In this document: positions 17,907 to 26,586 of the stretch, piece after piece
How positions within the stretch are numbered: the first letter of the stretch is position 1
Layout of the letters: each line of letters opens with the position of its first letter
Assembly: GCF_001423945.1 (NCBI RefSeq)
Contig: NZ_LMPU01000014.1
Coordinates: 1 to 64,000 of the forward strand
Length of the DNA: 64,000 nucleotides
DNA from: Pedobacter sp. Leaf194
GTDB taxonomy: Bacteria; Bacteroidota; Bacteroidia; Sphingobacteriales; Sphingobacteriaceae
Reading direction: 5' to 3'
Program-made: the position numbers and the translations under genes
The notes under the pieces: model-generated
Databases searched by the model: none
What the model was told of the DNA's origin: nothing
What the model saw: only the letters and a program-made list of their open reading frames with translations

Positions 17907-18239
17907 GATTTACTTTTGCAACAGAAACACGGATTAACACAGAATTTTTTGTCGGTGTTGTTTGGGGATGGTAATTTTTTTCTTATAGAGATTTACTTTT
18001 GCCACGGAAACACGGATTGACACAGAATTTTTCTGTCGGTGTTGTTTTAGGATGGTAATTCTTTTCTGATAGAGATTTCCTTTTGCCACAGAAACACAGA
18101 TTGACACAGAATTTTTGTCAGTGTTGTTTTAGGATGGTAATTCTTTTCTTATAAAGATTTCCTTTTGCCACAGAAACACAGATTAACACAGAATTTTTTG
18201 TCGGTGTGGTGTAGGATGGGATTGAGTAGTAATTCTTTT
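17907..18239. repeat. Four tandem copies of an approximately 83-bp repeat
   Basis: Copies begin at about 17907, 17990, 18074 and 18156 (periods 83, 84 and 82 bp). Each holds the same order of blocks: GATTT-CTTTTGCC, ACAGAAACACRGATTRACACAG, AATTTTT-TGTCGGTGTTG, AGGATGGTAATTCTTTTCT. The last copy is altered at its end (GGATGGGATTGAGTAGTAATTC). No spacer is present, so it is not a CRISPR array. It lies just past the 3' end of the glycosyltransferase gene. Function is unknown. Confidence 0.92.
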
Positions 18240-18263
18240 GGCAAAAGTTTTCAACGCCGTAGC

Positions 18264-19253
18264 TTATATTCTTGCGTACTTTTTAACCATGTCATCTATA
18301 ATTTTTGCGGTTTCATCAGGGAAATCAAACTCATGTCTTTGCGGATTTTCTACCCATTGCTTTACAATTGGCAACCAGTTTCTGGTACTTCCCCAAATTA
18401 CCGGCAAACCAAATTGTTTTAGCGCATACGCGTTACATTGTTGTTCGAACTGAAACCGCATAGGCGCAACCAAAAGCTTTTTGCCTAAAAATAGCGCTTC
18501 GGCAGGGCCCTCAAAGCCGCCACCGGTAAAAAGACCTTCACAAGTTGCAAGGCTTTTGTTAAACATTTCGTTGTTTACAGGTGAAACGGAAACATTTTGC
18601 TCCTGATAACTTTCTTTACTGTGTTTGGAGAACACCTGCCAGTTTACGCCTGGAATTTGCACCAGCAATTTTACCAGCCGGCGGTCGTCTACAGCGGGTA
18701 AGTAAACGGTATAGTGACCCAGATTTTTACTTTCCAGCTGCCTGATTTCGGAACGGATTACTGGCGTGTAAATAAAATTATCGTACCTGTCGAAATGAAA
18801 GCCGATGTGGTATTTCGTTGGCGCATAATGACTGAGAATAACCTTGCCCCAATCTATGGTTCTAGGCCTGGGCACCTTTTTAGATTTAAAAGCAGCCTGA
18901 TGGCTGAGTGAAACGCATTCTATACCCTGCAATTTGCAGGCCCAGGCACTTACCGGCTCAAAATCGTTAACAATCAGGTTGTAATCCTTAAGCTGAAGTT
19001 GCTTCATGTCTTTCCTGAAACGAAAAAGATTCATGCTCAGCCAGGTTTTAAAATGATCTACACCGCCTTTTTTACCGAAGATAAAGCTGAAGCCATGCAA
19101 CTGGTATTTCACCGGCTGACTGAGTTTAACATCGGCCTGGGTTCCACTTACTAAAATATCTAGCTCGCCATATTTCTGAAGCAAAGGGATAATTTCTCTC
19201 GCCCTGCTGATGTGCCCGTTGCCCGTACCTTGAATTGCGTAAAGTATTTTCAT
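18264..19253 (-). CDS. Glycosyltransferase family protein (GT28-like, MurG fold)
   Basis: This 329-aa protein starts MKILYAIQGTGNGHISRAREI, the glycine-rich loop of GT-B enzymes that read from UDP-sugar donors. Its C-terminal half contains CEGLFTGGGFEGPAEALFLGKKLLVAP-type features, in the style of MurG and MGDG synthases. The exact acceptor is unknown. The gene lies 27 bp downstream of the LpxH-like phosphoesterase, on the same strand, which suggests a shared role in lipid A or another glycolipid. Its 3' end lies 24 bp from the 83-bp repeat array. Confidence 0.8.
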   Translation of the reverse strand: MKILYAIQGTGNGHISRAREIIPLLQKYGELDILVSGTQADVKLSQPVKYQLHGFSFIFGKKGGVDHFKTWLSMNLFRFRKDMKQLQLKDYNLIVNDFEPVSAWACKLQGIECVSLSHQAAFKSKKVPRPRTIDWGKVILSHYAPTKYHIGFHFDRYDNFIYTPVIRSEIRQLESKNLGHYTVYLPAVDDRRLVKLLVQIPGVNWQVFSKHSKESYQEQNVSVSPVNNEMFNKSLATCEGLFTGGGFEGPAEALFLGKKLLVAPMRFQFEQQCNAYALKQFGLPVIWGSTRNWLPIVKQWVENPQRHEFDFPDETAKIIDDMVKKYARI

Positions 19254-19280
19254 CTGATAAAGGCCGAATATCTAAAATTA

Positions 19281-20132
19281 TCAGGCAATTTCATATTTTA
19301 TATTTTGCAAAAGAATATTTATATCCAGTTTGCTTTTTAAATCTTCAGCATCCGAAAGGATGCCGTCGTCCATTTCGTCTTTAATAAAATCTTTATGGTC
19401 GTACTTAAACACCGACCAGGATTGCTCATCGTATTCAAGTGCCGTTAAACTTTCTACCCAATCACCGCTGTTTAAATACGTCACTTTACCATTATCTAAA
19501 GCTATTTCCCGCTTTTCTGGCTGGTGTATATGGCCGCAAACCACATAGTCGTATCCTTTTTCTACTGCTAATTCTGCAGCAACAAGTTCAAAGCTGTTTA
19601 TAAATTTTACCGCGTCTTTAAATTTGGCTTTTATTTTTTTCGAGAAACTCATTTTCTCTCTGCCGAAAGCATTTAAAACCCAGTTAACAAAACTGTTTAT
19701 TAAAATCAGTGTATCGTAACCTACAGCACCCATTTTTGCGAGCCACTTGGAGTGTTGCATCGTTACATCGAAAACATCGCCATGGAAAAACCAGGCCTTT
19801 TTACCGTTAAGTTCTAAAATAAGCTTATTTGCCAAATGAAAGGAACCCATTTCCATACCATCAAACTTTCTCAGCATTTCATCATGGTTTCCGGTGAGGT
19901 AATGAACTTCAACCCCTTCAGATACGAATTTCATCAGCTTACGAATTACTTTCATATGCGATTCGGGCCAGTAGCTTTTGCTAAATTGCCAGATATCGAT
20001 AATATCGCCGTTGAGGATAAGCGTTTTTGGTTTAATGCTTTTGAGATACTTTAAAAGCTCTTTTGCATGGCAGCCATAGGTACCCAGATGTACATCGGAG
20101 ATTACGACTAAATCGACATTTCTTTTATCCAT
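19281..20132 (-). CDS. LpxH-like UDP-2,3-diacylglucosamine diphosphatase / metallophosphoesterase
   Basis: The 283-aa protein carries all calcineurin-like phosphoesterase motifs: DVHLG (about residue 13), GDIIDIW, GNHDE, FHGDVFD and CGHIHQP. These bind two metal ions. The closest families are LpxH/LpxG-like enzymes that cleave UDP-2,3-diacylglucosamine in lipid A synthesis. At 283 aa it is longer than typical LpxH (about 240 aa), so assignment to that reaction is probable, not certain. It is coupled with the glycosyltransferase downstream. Confidence 0.82.
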   Translation of the reverse strand: MDKRNVDLVVISDVHLGTYGCHAKELLKYLKSIKPKTLILNGDIIDIWQFSKSYWPESHMKVIRKLMKFVSEGVEVHYLTGNHDEMLRKFDGMEMGSFHLANKLILELNGKKAWFFHGDVFDVTMQHSKWLAKMGAVGYDTLILINSFVNWVLNAFGREKMSFSKKIKAKFKDAVKFINSFELVAAELAVEKGYDYVVCGHIHQPEKREIALDNGKVTYLNSGDWVESLTALEYDEQSWSVFKYDHKDFIKDEMDDGILSDAEDLKSKLDINILLQNIKYEIA

Positions 20133-20203
20133 AAATGAAAATTTTAGGGGCTAGGAATTGTATCACCGCTTCAGAAAAGCAGTTTAAATACTGGAAGGCT
20201 ATT

Positions 20204-20299
20204 TTACCACTCTTCTTCCTCATCGAGTTTTACCTCAAAAGGACTAAAGAAATAAAGTACAACGATTAAAAGACAAATCGCAAAGAATGATTCTAACAT
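20204..20299 (-). CDS. 31-aa single-pass membrane microprotein
   Basis: A minus-strand frame from ATG at 20299 to TAA at 20204 encodes 31 residues: a hydrophobic helix (LESFFAICLLIVVLYFFSPF, residues 2-21) followed by an acidic tail (EVKLDEEEEW). Strong polarity between helix and tail, and a good promoter (TACCTTTG with TTTG 17 bp upstream, 20317-20345) placed 17 bp before the ATG, support a real gene. No recognisable family. It stands between yfhO and the LpxH-like gene; a role in regulating a membrane protein is conceivable but unproven. Confidence 0.6.
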   Translation of the reverse strand: MLESFFAICLLIVVLYFFSPFEVKLDEEEEW

Positions 20300-20316
20300 A
20301 TCATCTGATTTATAAA

Positions 20317-20345
20317 CAAAGGTAAGACTCTGAATATCAAACAAA
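20317..20345 (-). promoter_or_regulatory. Bacteroidota-type promoter of the 31-aa gene
   Basis: On the minus strand TTTG (20345-20342), 17 bases, then TACCTTTG (20324-20317), matching TTTG-N17-20-TAnnTTTG. Predicted transcription start is near 20312, giving a leader of about a dozen bases before the microprotein ATG. It may also serve the downstream LpxH-like and glycosyltransferase genes. Confidence 0.65.
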
Positions 20346-20401
20346 TGTTACGGTATTGTTAAATTTAATCGTTTGATTAATAAGTATTTTGAGATGACTC
20401 A

Positions 20402-20440
20402 TAAAAAAAAATACCTCCAGTCGATTATGCTGAAGGTTAT
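20402..20440 (-). terminator. Terminator of the YfhO gene
   Basis: ACCTCCAG (20413-20420) pairs with CTGAAGGT (20430-20437), one mismatch, and on the minus strand the hairpin is followed by T9. It begins 30 bp after the yfhO stop codon. Confidence 0.8.
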
Positions 20441-20469
20441 TTTGAAATATTAAGTCGAAACCGACCTAA

Positions 20470-22968
20470 TTAAGCATTAGCTACTGTCTTTTTCCTGTTT
20501 TCTGAGTAAATACCGAAACCTAATCCAAGTACTAAAATGATTGAACCCGCCAACGAAATTTTTTCACCAGTATAATAAGAATTAGGATGAAAAATGAACT
20601 CGAGCTTGTGATTTCCTGCCTCTAACTGAGCTGCCCGTAAAACGTAATCTGCTCTGAAATATGGTTTCTCTACGCCATCGATATACATTTTCCAACCCTT
20701 ATTGTAGTAAATTTCTGAGAAAACTGCAATAACATCTTTAGCGGTAGAGTATTCGTAAGTAAGGTGGTCAGGATTGTAATTGGTCAGTTTGATAAAACCT
20801 TCCTGTCCGGTACCTAGCAGTTTGCTGTTCATCAGGTTTTTATAGCTTTCATCAACAATTGCCTCTTTTTTCGCATCGAAACTGCTTATGGCTTTCATCT
20901 CTTCATCAGAATTTTTAACATATTGAACGCTCGCTACAAACCACGCGTTTCCGGCAGCAGTTTGGTTGCGTTGCATTTTGTACGAGCCTGTTTTCTGGTC
21001 CTGCGTGATGATGTATTTAGTGTTCAACATATCTAAAACATCCTGATTGATGCTTTTCGAAAACTGATTTTGAATCAACTCATCAAAACGTTTCAGCTTG
21101 GCTGCGTGATAACCACCAACTGTTTTGTGGAAAGCAGATGTACTGGCATCAGAGAAAGTATTGATGGATAAATCGAACACCCTGAAATTAGGATCTTTAT
21201 CTGCCGCAATAAAAGTATCCACATCACGTGGCTGAAAATAATCTGAAAGATCTCGCTTTGCTTCGAAGTTTTTATTGTTTAGGTATCTTTTATCAACCTG
21301 CCACATATCAATTAAAACTGCAAAGGTTAATAAACCGAAAGCCAGTTGCATGTTCAGTTTTTTGGTGATAAATGCCCAAACAATTCCAAAGCCAATGGCA
21401 ACGAAAATGAACGAGCGAAATGCATCAGAACGTGCAATGGAAATCCTATCCTCTACTAAACCGTTTGCAATTTTTTGAGCAATTGCAGCATTGTTTTGTA
21501 AGGCTTGCGTAAGCGCCTGAACGGCATCAGCATGGTTGGCGGTTTTAAAGCTGAAAAAGAGGGTTGGCATAATCGCGATGATAAGTGAAATGCCACCTAC
21601 AATACCTGCCGACCATGTCAATTTTTTAACCAGCACTTTTTGATCAATTTTTTCTTCTTGAATCTCTTTAACGGCAAGAATTGCCAGAATAGGAACAACC
21701 AAACCCACAACAGCAAGGATAGATTCGACCGCCCTGAACTTATTGTAAAGCGGGAAATAATCGAAGAATAAATCACTTACAAACGGCAGGTGCCTGCCAA
21801 ATGAAAGTAGCATAAAAAGGATTGTCGTAATTAAAATCCACCATTTAAGCTGACTTTTAACGATAAACAATCCAAAAACAAACAAGAAGCAGATTATTGC
21901 ACCGAAGTAATAGCCGCCTTGAGTAAATGGTTTATCGCCCCAATATTCCTGCATGTTAAAGTTTTGCGCCAATGAGCGGATTGCATTATCGGTTTGTCCA
22001 GGATCGCCTCCGGTAACTTCCGAAACTGCTTTGTACATATTGCTCTCGGGCTTTACCAATTCATCAACACCGGTTGCACCGCCATATAAATCAGGTATTA
22101 AAAAGGTAAAACTTTCACCTATACCCTGGCTCCACTGATAAGCATATTCTTTAGACATGCCCGTATCTTTACCCGCAGCAGCAGTTGCCGTTAGGTTAGA
22201 TTTGCCACGGTTGGTCTCTTTTGCATATTCTGCTGTAGACCACAACAGGCCAGCATTTATCATGACCGCAAGGATAACCGAAAGCGCTAAAAAACCAAGC
22301 GACTTTCCGAGTGCGGGTAATGTTTTCGCCTTAACCGCTTTATACAACTCAACGCCAACAAAAATAATAATCGATAGCATCAGGTAATACGTCATCTGCA
22401 CGTGATTGGTTCGGATTTCCAGCGCCAGAAATAAAGCAGTTAAGCTGGCTCCATACCAATAACGGCCCCGCATGGTTAGAATGATGCCTGCGATTATTGG
22501 CGCAAAGAAGCCAATTGCCAAGGCCTTACTACTGTGGCCGCTTGATATAAGCACAAAATTATATGTTGTAAAAGTAAAAGCAATTGCACCTGCCGCGGCA
22601 AGCCATGGGTTTACTTTTAATACAATAAAAAGAAAATAAGCACCTATAAGCAGCAAAAGCACAGTCCCAACCGGATTCGGTAATGCCTTCGTAATTAATG
22701 CAATGCCATAGGTTGCGCCATTATAGGCATAAGGAACCCAGATTTGAAAAGCAGGCATGCCGCCAAACATTTGGTTGGTCCACAATGGAGCAGTGCCGGT
22801 TTGCGCTTTCACGTCCATAATCTCTTTTTGCATCGCCTGCGACTGGATTACATCGCTTTGAGATGGTGCTTTGCCCTGCAAAACAGGACTGAAGTAGGCA
22901 AAACAAATGACTACAAAAATTGCAATAATGGCTATATGGGTGCCATTGTTTTTAAACCAGTTATTCAT
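20470..22968 (-). CDS. YfhO family multi-pass membrane protein
   Basis: This 832-aa integral membrane protein has about a dozen transmembrane segments plus a large soluble domain (about residues 540-800) ending in a last helix. YfhO proteins are GT-C-like glycosyltransferase homologues; in Gram-positives YfhO glycosylates lipoteichoic acid, whereas in Bacteroidota the acceptor is unknown. The N-terminal PSQSDVIQSQAMQKEIMD loop and late GWKMYIDGVEKPYFRADYVLRA section are typical of Bacteroidota YfhO. It ends in its own terminator. Confidence 0.85.
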   Translation of the reverse strand: MNNWFKNNGTHIAIIAIFVVICFAYFSPVLQGKAPSQSDVIQSQAMQKEIMDVKAQTGTAPLWTNQMFGGMPAFQIWVPYAYNGATYGIALITKALPNPVGTVLLLLIGAYFLFIVLKVNPWLAAAGAIAFTFTTYNFVLISSGHSSKALAIGFFAPIIAGIILTMRGRYWYGASLTALFLALEIRTNHVQMTYYLMLSIIIFVGVELYKAVKAKTLPALGKSLGFLALSVILAVMINAGLLWSTAEYAKETNRGKSNLTATAAAGKDTGMSKEYAYQWSQGIGESFTFLIPDLYGGATGVDELVKPESNMYKAVSEVTGGDPGQTDNAIRSLAQNFNMQEYWGDKPFTQGGYYFGAIICFLFVFGLFIVKSQLKWWILITTILFMLLSFGRHLPFVSDLFFDYFPLYNKFRAVESILAVVGLVVPILAILAVKEIQEEKIDQKVLVKKLTWSAGIVGGISLIIAIMPTLFFSFKTANHADAVQALTQALQNNAAIAQKIANGLVEDRISIARSDAFRSFIFVAIGFGIVWAFITKKLNMQLAFGLLTFAVLIDMWQVDKRYLNNKNFEAKRDLSDYFQPRDVDTFIAADKDPNFRVFDLSINTFSDASTSAFHKTVGGYHAAKLKRFDELIQNQFSKSINQDVLDMLNTKYIITQDQKTGSYKMQRNQTAAGNAWFVASVQYVKNSDEEMKAISSFDAKKEAIVDESYKNLMNSKLLGTGQEGFIKLTNYNPDHLTYEYSTAKDVIAVFSEIYYNKGWKMYIDGVEKPYFRADYVLRAAQLEAGNHKLEFIFHPNSYYTGEKISLAGSIILVLGLGFGIYSENRKKTVANA

Positions 22969-23034
22969 TAAGGTTTGTTTAAGTTTAAACGAACGTCAAA
23001 AATAAAAATTTGAACGGTATATTAAAGGAATAAA

Positions 23035-23066
23035 TTGAATGCCTTTACATTAAAAATTTAGATTTG
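23035..23066 (+). promoter_or_regulatory. Promoter of the alginate-lyase-like gene
   Basis: TTG (23035-23037), 21 bases, then TAGATTTG (23059-23066), fitting the Bacteroidota consensus. The predicted start of transcription is about 23070, 30 nt before the ATG at 23100. Confidence 0.6.
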
Positions 23067-23099
23067 CAAAAACGACAACTCTAAGCAAAAATATTTATC

Positions 23100-24182
23100 A
23101 TGAAAAGTACGGTAATCACACTATTATTTTCGCTATTCATATGCACATCTAATGCGCAAATCGTTGGCTTAAGCAATGAACAAATCGCGGTTTTAAAACG
23201 GAAAATTAAAGATGACCCGGAGGCAAAATCCTTATACACGAATTTCAAAGCAGCTGCAGAGGATTTTTTAGCACAGACGCCAAATCCGGTAGACACCATC
23301 CGTACTGAGGGGTTGCTTCGTGGAAACCCGAAAAAGGAGCGCACAGCCGTAGCGCTTCGCGATATGAATAAAATGTATACGCTAGCCCTGCAGTATAAAA
23401 TTACAGGCGAGGAGAAATACCTCAAAAAGGCAGACGAATTTCTGCTGGCCTGGGCAAATAAAAATCAACCAAATGGCGACCCGATTGATGATACCAATTT
23501 AGATAAAGCGATAGAAGCTTACGATTTGATAAAAGATGATGTTAATCCAAAAGACAAAACTTTAATTGCTGATTGGTTGAAGGCTACGGCTTTGGCAGAG
23601 ATTAACAGCAAAAGAATGAACCGAAACCAGGGCACAGGAATTAACAACTGGAATGCACATCGGTTAAAAGTAGTTGGCGAAATCGGATATGCTTTAAATA
23701 ACCAGGAATTTATCAGCTGGACCATAGACCGCCTTAAAAAACACATCGAAATTAACCTCAACGAAGATGGTACAAGTCACGATTTTAAGGAGCGGGATGC
23801 CATGCATTACCACATTTACGATTTGGAACCAATGCTTAGGCTTGCTCTACTAATAAGAAGCGCCGGCGGCGGAAACTTTTACACTTATGAATCGCCAAAA
23901 GGTTCATCAATAAAAAAATCTGTTGATTGGTTAATACCGTACATCAAAGGAGAAAAACAGCATGAGGAATACGTTAACACAACCGTAAAATTTGACAGAG
24001 ACCGGGCAAAAAATAATGAACCTGGCTTCGCACCGGGAACTATGTTTAAACCCTCCCTTGCCTTGCCTGTGCTAAAATTATCAGTGTATTTTGATCCGGC
24101 CCGGGCAAATTTACTTTATACACTAAACGAGAAAGGTAAAGATTGGCAAATGTTAATCGATGAAATTAAACAAAATAAATAA
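23100..24182 (+). CDS. Secreted alginate lyase family protein (PF05426-like)
   Basis: The 360-aa protein has a signal peptide (cleavage after SNAQ, about residue 19) and an alpha/alpha-barrel body matching the alginate lyase domain used by PL5 and PL38 polysaccharide lyases. Visible segments are ALRDMNKMYTLALQYKITGEEKYLKKA, TGINNWNAHRLK and FKERDAMHYHIYDLEPM, with Asn, His and Tyr residues expected for beta-elimination on uronic acid polymers. The actual substrate (alginate, glucuronan or other) cannot be read. It is not inside a recognisable SusC/SusD polysaccharide locus in this window, and it has its own promoter. Confidence 0.8.
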   Translation: MKSTVITLLFSLFICTSNAQIVGLSNEQIAVLKRKIKDDPEAKSLYTNFKAAAEDFLAQTPNPVDTIRTEGLLRGNPKKERTAVALRDMNKMYTLALQYKITGEEKYLKKADEFLLAWANKNQPNGDPIDDTNLDKAIEAYDLIKDDVNPKDKTLIADWLKATALAEINSKRMNRNQGTGINNWNAHRLKVVGEIGYALNNQEFISWTIDRLKKHIEINLNEDGTSHDFKERDAMHYHIYDLEPMLRLALLIRSAGGGNFYTYESPKGSSIKKSVDWLIPYIKGEKQHEEYVNTTVKFDRDRAKNNEPGFAPGTMFKPSLALPVLKLSVYFDPARANLLYTLNEKGKDWQMLIDEIKQNK

Positions 24183-24195
24183 AGTTTCAATAATT

Positions 24196-24225
24196 TTTGA
24201 AAGTTTAGAAAAATAATTATATTTG
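24196..24225 (+). promoter_or_regulatory. Promoter abutting the GbsR-family start codon (leaderless)
   Basis: TTTG (24196-24199), 18 bases, TATATTTG (24218-24225), an excellent consensus. The start codon at 24229 begins three bases after the box, so transcription would start at or within the ATG: a leaderless message. This also decides the start codon, since the upstream ATG at 24223 lies inside the promoter box. Confidence 0.75.
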
Positions 24226-24228
24226 TTC

Positions 24229-24735
24229 ATGGAATTAGCAGAAGGAAAACTAAAATTTATCGAGGCATGGGGCAAATTGGGTTCTGAATGGGGCATAAAC
24301 CGTACCATGGCACAAGTGCATGCACTGCTTTTAATTTCTGTTGAGGCACTTACTACGGAAGACATTATGGAGCAGTTAAGCATTTCTCGCGGGAATGCGA
24401 ATATGACACTTCGCGACCTGATAGGCTGGGGCTTGATTGAAAAGCAACACAAAGCGGGAGAGCGGAAAGAGTATTTCTTTGCGGATAAGGATGTGTGGAA
24501 CATTGCCAGGCAGGTTGCCAAAGAGCGGAAAAAACGCGAACTGGAACCTATTTTAAAAATTCTTGGTGAGTTATCATCCGTTACAGGTGATGAAAAAGAC
24601 CCGGAGTTTAAAACTTTCAAAAAATCAGTTACAGATATCAATAAACTTGCTAAAAATGCCGACAAAACAATAGAAACCATGCTGAAAGCAGAAGAAAGCT
24701 GGTTTTGGAGTTCGATTTTGAAGGTTTTCAAATAA
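24229..24735 (+). CDS. GbsR/MarR family transcriptional regulator
   Basis: The 168-aa winged-helix protein begins MELAEGKLKFIEAWGKLGSE and contains the HTH AQVHALLLISVEALTTEDIMEQLSISRGNANMTLRDL, with the wing in GLIEKQHKAGERKEYFFA. This layout (AWGKLGSEWGI... then a coiled C-terminal dimer helix) is typical of GbsR-type MarR proteins. It precedes a DCC oxidoreductase, epimerase and SRPBCC gene on the same strand, so it probably controls that set and itself. A weak hairpin with a T-run (24767-24790) separates it from the next gene. Confidence 0.88.
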   Translation: MELAEGKLKFIEAWGKLGSEWGINRTMAQVHALLLISVEALTTEDIMEQLSISRGNANMTLRDLIGWGLIEKQHKAGERKEYFFADKDVWNIARQVAKERKKRELEPILKILGELSSVTGDEKDPEFKTFKKSVTDINKLAKNADKTIETMLKAEESWFWSSILKVFK

Positions 24736-24836
24736 ACTCCGCAGCGTTTTAAAGCAGAAAATATAGAGACTTCGCAAGAGTCTTATTTTTTCCGAACATA
24801 CTTTCATTTTTTACTGAAACTTCTAAAATATAAATT

Positions 24837-25652
24837 ATGAAAACATTAGCAAACCACATTATTTTATACGACGAGGAATGTCCAATGTGTTTCGCCTACA
24901 CTAAAGCATTCATTAAGCTGGATATGTTGCCAAAGAATGGCCGTGAAGCCTATCAAAATCCACCTGAATCTGTTTGCCGGCTTATTGATAAACAAAGAGC
25001 TGCCAATGAAATTGCTCTGGTTAATACCGAAACCGGCGAAGTAACTTATGGGATAAACAGCTTGTTTAAAATTTTAGGAAATGCCTTACCAGTTTTTAAA
25101 CCGCTCTTTAGTTTCGCTCCTTTCCATTGGTTAATGACTAAATTTTATGCCTTTGTATCCTATAACAGAAAGGTTATCATTCCTGCCACAGTTAAGGCAA
25201 ACAGCTTGCAACCAAATTTTAAAATCAAATACCGGGTGGCTTATCTATTATTTACCTGGTTAATTACGGCTTACATTTTAACGTTGTATGCGAAACTGTT
25301 AACTGACTTTGTACCACTTGGAAACAGCTACCGCGAATACATCATTTGTGGCGGACAGATTTTTTTTCAAGGACTAATTATTAGTTTCCATCAAAAAGAA
25401 AAGTTGTGGCATTATCTGGGAAACATGATGACGATCTCTTTTGCAGGGTCAATATTACTGCTTGTTCCGCTCATGCTAAACCAATGGCTGGAGATTCCCC
25501 CAACTGCTTTTCTTTTTTATTTCTTAATTACAGCCGGATTGATGTTGCTCGAACACTTACGTAGAAGTAAAATTTTGAAAATTGGTGTTGCAATGAGCAT
25601 TACCTGGATTTTATACAGATTAATTGTATTAGGTTTAATCTTCAGTTTATAA
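24837..25652 (+). CDS. DCC-type thiol-disulfide oxidoreductase fused to a membrane domain
   Basis: The 271-aa protein has an N-terminal DCC (DUF393) thioredoxin-like domain with YDEECPMCFAY, the D-x2-C-x2-C active site around residues 12-18, extending to about residue 110. A C-terminal portion of about four transmembrane helices (about 128-270) follows. DCC proteins reduce or isomerise disulfides; the membrane part is specific to this Bacteroidota form. The stop is 2 bp before the next ATG, so it is in an operon with the epimerase. Confidence 0.82.
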   Translation: MKTLANHIILYDEECPMCFAYTKAFIKLDMLPKNGREAYQNPPESVCRLIDKQRAANEIALVNTETGEVTYGINSLFKILGNALPVFKPLFSFAPFHWLMTKFYAFVSYNRKVIIPATVKANSLQPNFKIKYRVAYLLFTWLITAYILTLYAKLLTDFVPLGNSYREYIICGGQIFFQGLIISFHQKEKLWHYLGNMMTISFAGSILLLVPLMLNQWLEIPPTAFLFYFLITAGLMLLEHLRRSKILKIGVAMSITWILYRLIVLGLIFSL

Positions 25653-25654
25653 AG

Positions 25655-26581
25655 ATGAAATACAGAAAAATAATCCTCGCGGGAGGCAATGGTTATCTCG
25701 GAGGCATTTTGGCGAAACATTTTAGCAGCATAGCTGATGAAGTTATAATGCTCGCCAGAAAAGCAAAAACAGATGAAGGTAATATCAAAACCCTCGTTTG
25801 GGATGGAAAAACTGAAGGCCACTGGATTGAAAACCTGGAAGGCGCAGATTTGCTGGTTAACCTTTGTGGCAAAAACGTAAACTGCCGCTACACGGCAAAA
25901 AACCGGGAGGAAATTATTAGTTCCCGCGTTTTACCAACTAAGCTTTTAAATAAAGTTTTGGAAAAGTTAGCAACACCGCCAAAGCTCTTTATCAATATAA
26001 CATCAGCTACAATTTACCGCCACGCTGAAGACAGTCCTCAGGATGACCTGACCGGTACCATCGGCTACGGATTTTCGATTGACGTTTGCAAAACCTGGGA
26101 ACAAGTGTTTTTTGAAACAAGCAATCCTAAAACCAGGAAGATAGCATTGCGCATGGGCATTGTTATGGGCAGAACGGACGGCGCTTTCCCACGACTTTTA
26201 AATTTAGTCAAACTGGGAATGGGCGGCAAGCAAGGCGATGGCGTGCAATATGTAAGCTGGGTACACGAACAGGATGTTGCACAAAGCATAGAATGGTTAA
26301 CTGACCATAGCGAAATTAGCGGTGCGGTAAACTGTACCGCACCGAATGCCGTTAAAAATGTTGAAATGATGAGGATTTTAAGAAAAGCATATGGAGTGCC
26401 ATTTGGATTACCTGCACCAGCCTGGTTATTGGAAATTGGCGCCAAAATTATAGGTACGGAAACTGAATTAATTTTAAAAAGCAGATGGGTAAAACCAACC
26501 ATACTTTTGAATTCAGGATTTAAATTTCAATATGCTACAATGGAAGAAGCCTTCCACGATATTTTGAGTTTACGTGTTTAA
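25655..26581 (+). CDS. TIGR01777 family NAD(P)-dependent epimerase
   Basis: This 308-aa SDR-fold protein has GGNGYLGGILAKHF (Rossmann loop), NLCGKNVNCRY and STRxLPTKLL-type SSRVLPTKLLN segment, ITSATIYRHAEDSPQ, and a C-terminal DUF1731-like tail (ILKSRWVKPTILLNSGFKFQY). These are hallmarks of TIGR01777 (YfcH/SulA-like). Its substrate is unknown; the 'cell division inhibitor' name in some entries is historical. Operon partner of the DCC and SRPBCC genes. Confidence 0.88.
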   Translation: MKYRKIILAGGNGYLGGILAKHFSSIADEVIMLARKAKTDEGNIKTLVWDGKTEGHWIENLEGADLLVNLCGKNVNCRYTAKNREEIISSRVLPTKLLNKVLEKLATPPKLFINITSATIYRHAEDSPQDDLTGTIGYGFSIDVCKTWEQVFFETSNPKTRKIALRMGIVMGRTDGAFPRLLNLVKLGMGGKQGDGVQYVSWVHEQDVAQSIEWLTDHSEISGAVNCTAPNAVKNVEMMRILRKAYGVPFGLPAPAWLLEIGAKIIGTETELILKSRWVKPTILLNSGFKFQYATMEEAFHDILSLRV

Positions 26582-26586
26582 GCAAG

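Noticed and set aside
17907-18239. Possible CRISPR array
   Set aside because: Units are directly adjacent and 82-84 bp long with no unique spacers and no cas genes.
24153-24731. 192-aa minus-strand frame opposite the GbsR gene
   Set aside because: It is the exact antisense of a well-recognised regulator and has a serine/phenylalanine-rich shadow composition.
26065-26502. 145-aa minus-strand frame opposite the epimerase
   Set aside because: Antisense shadow of the TIGR01777 gene.
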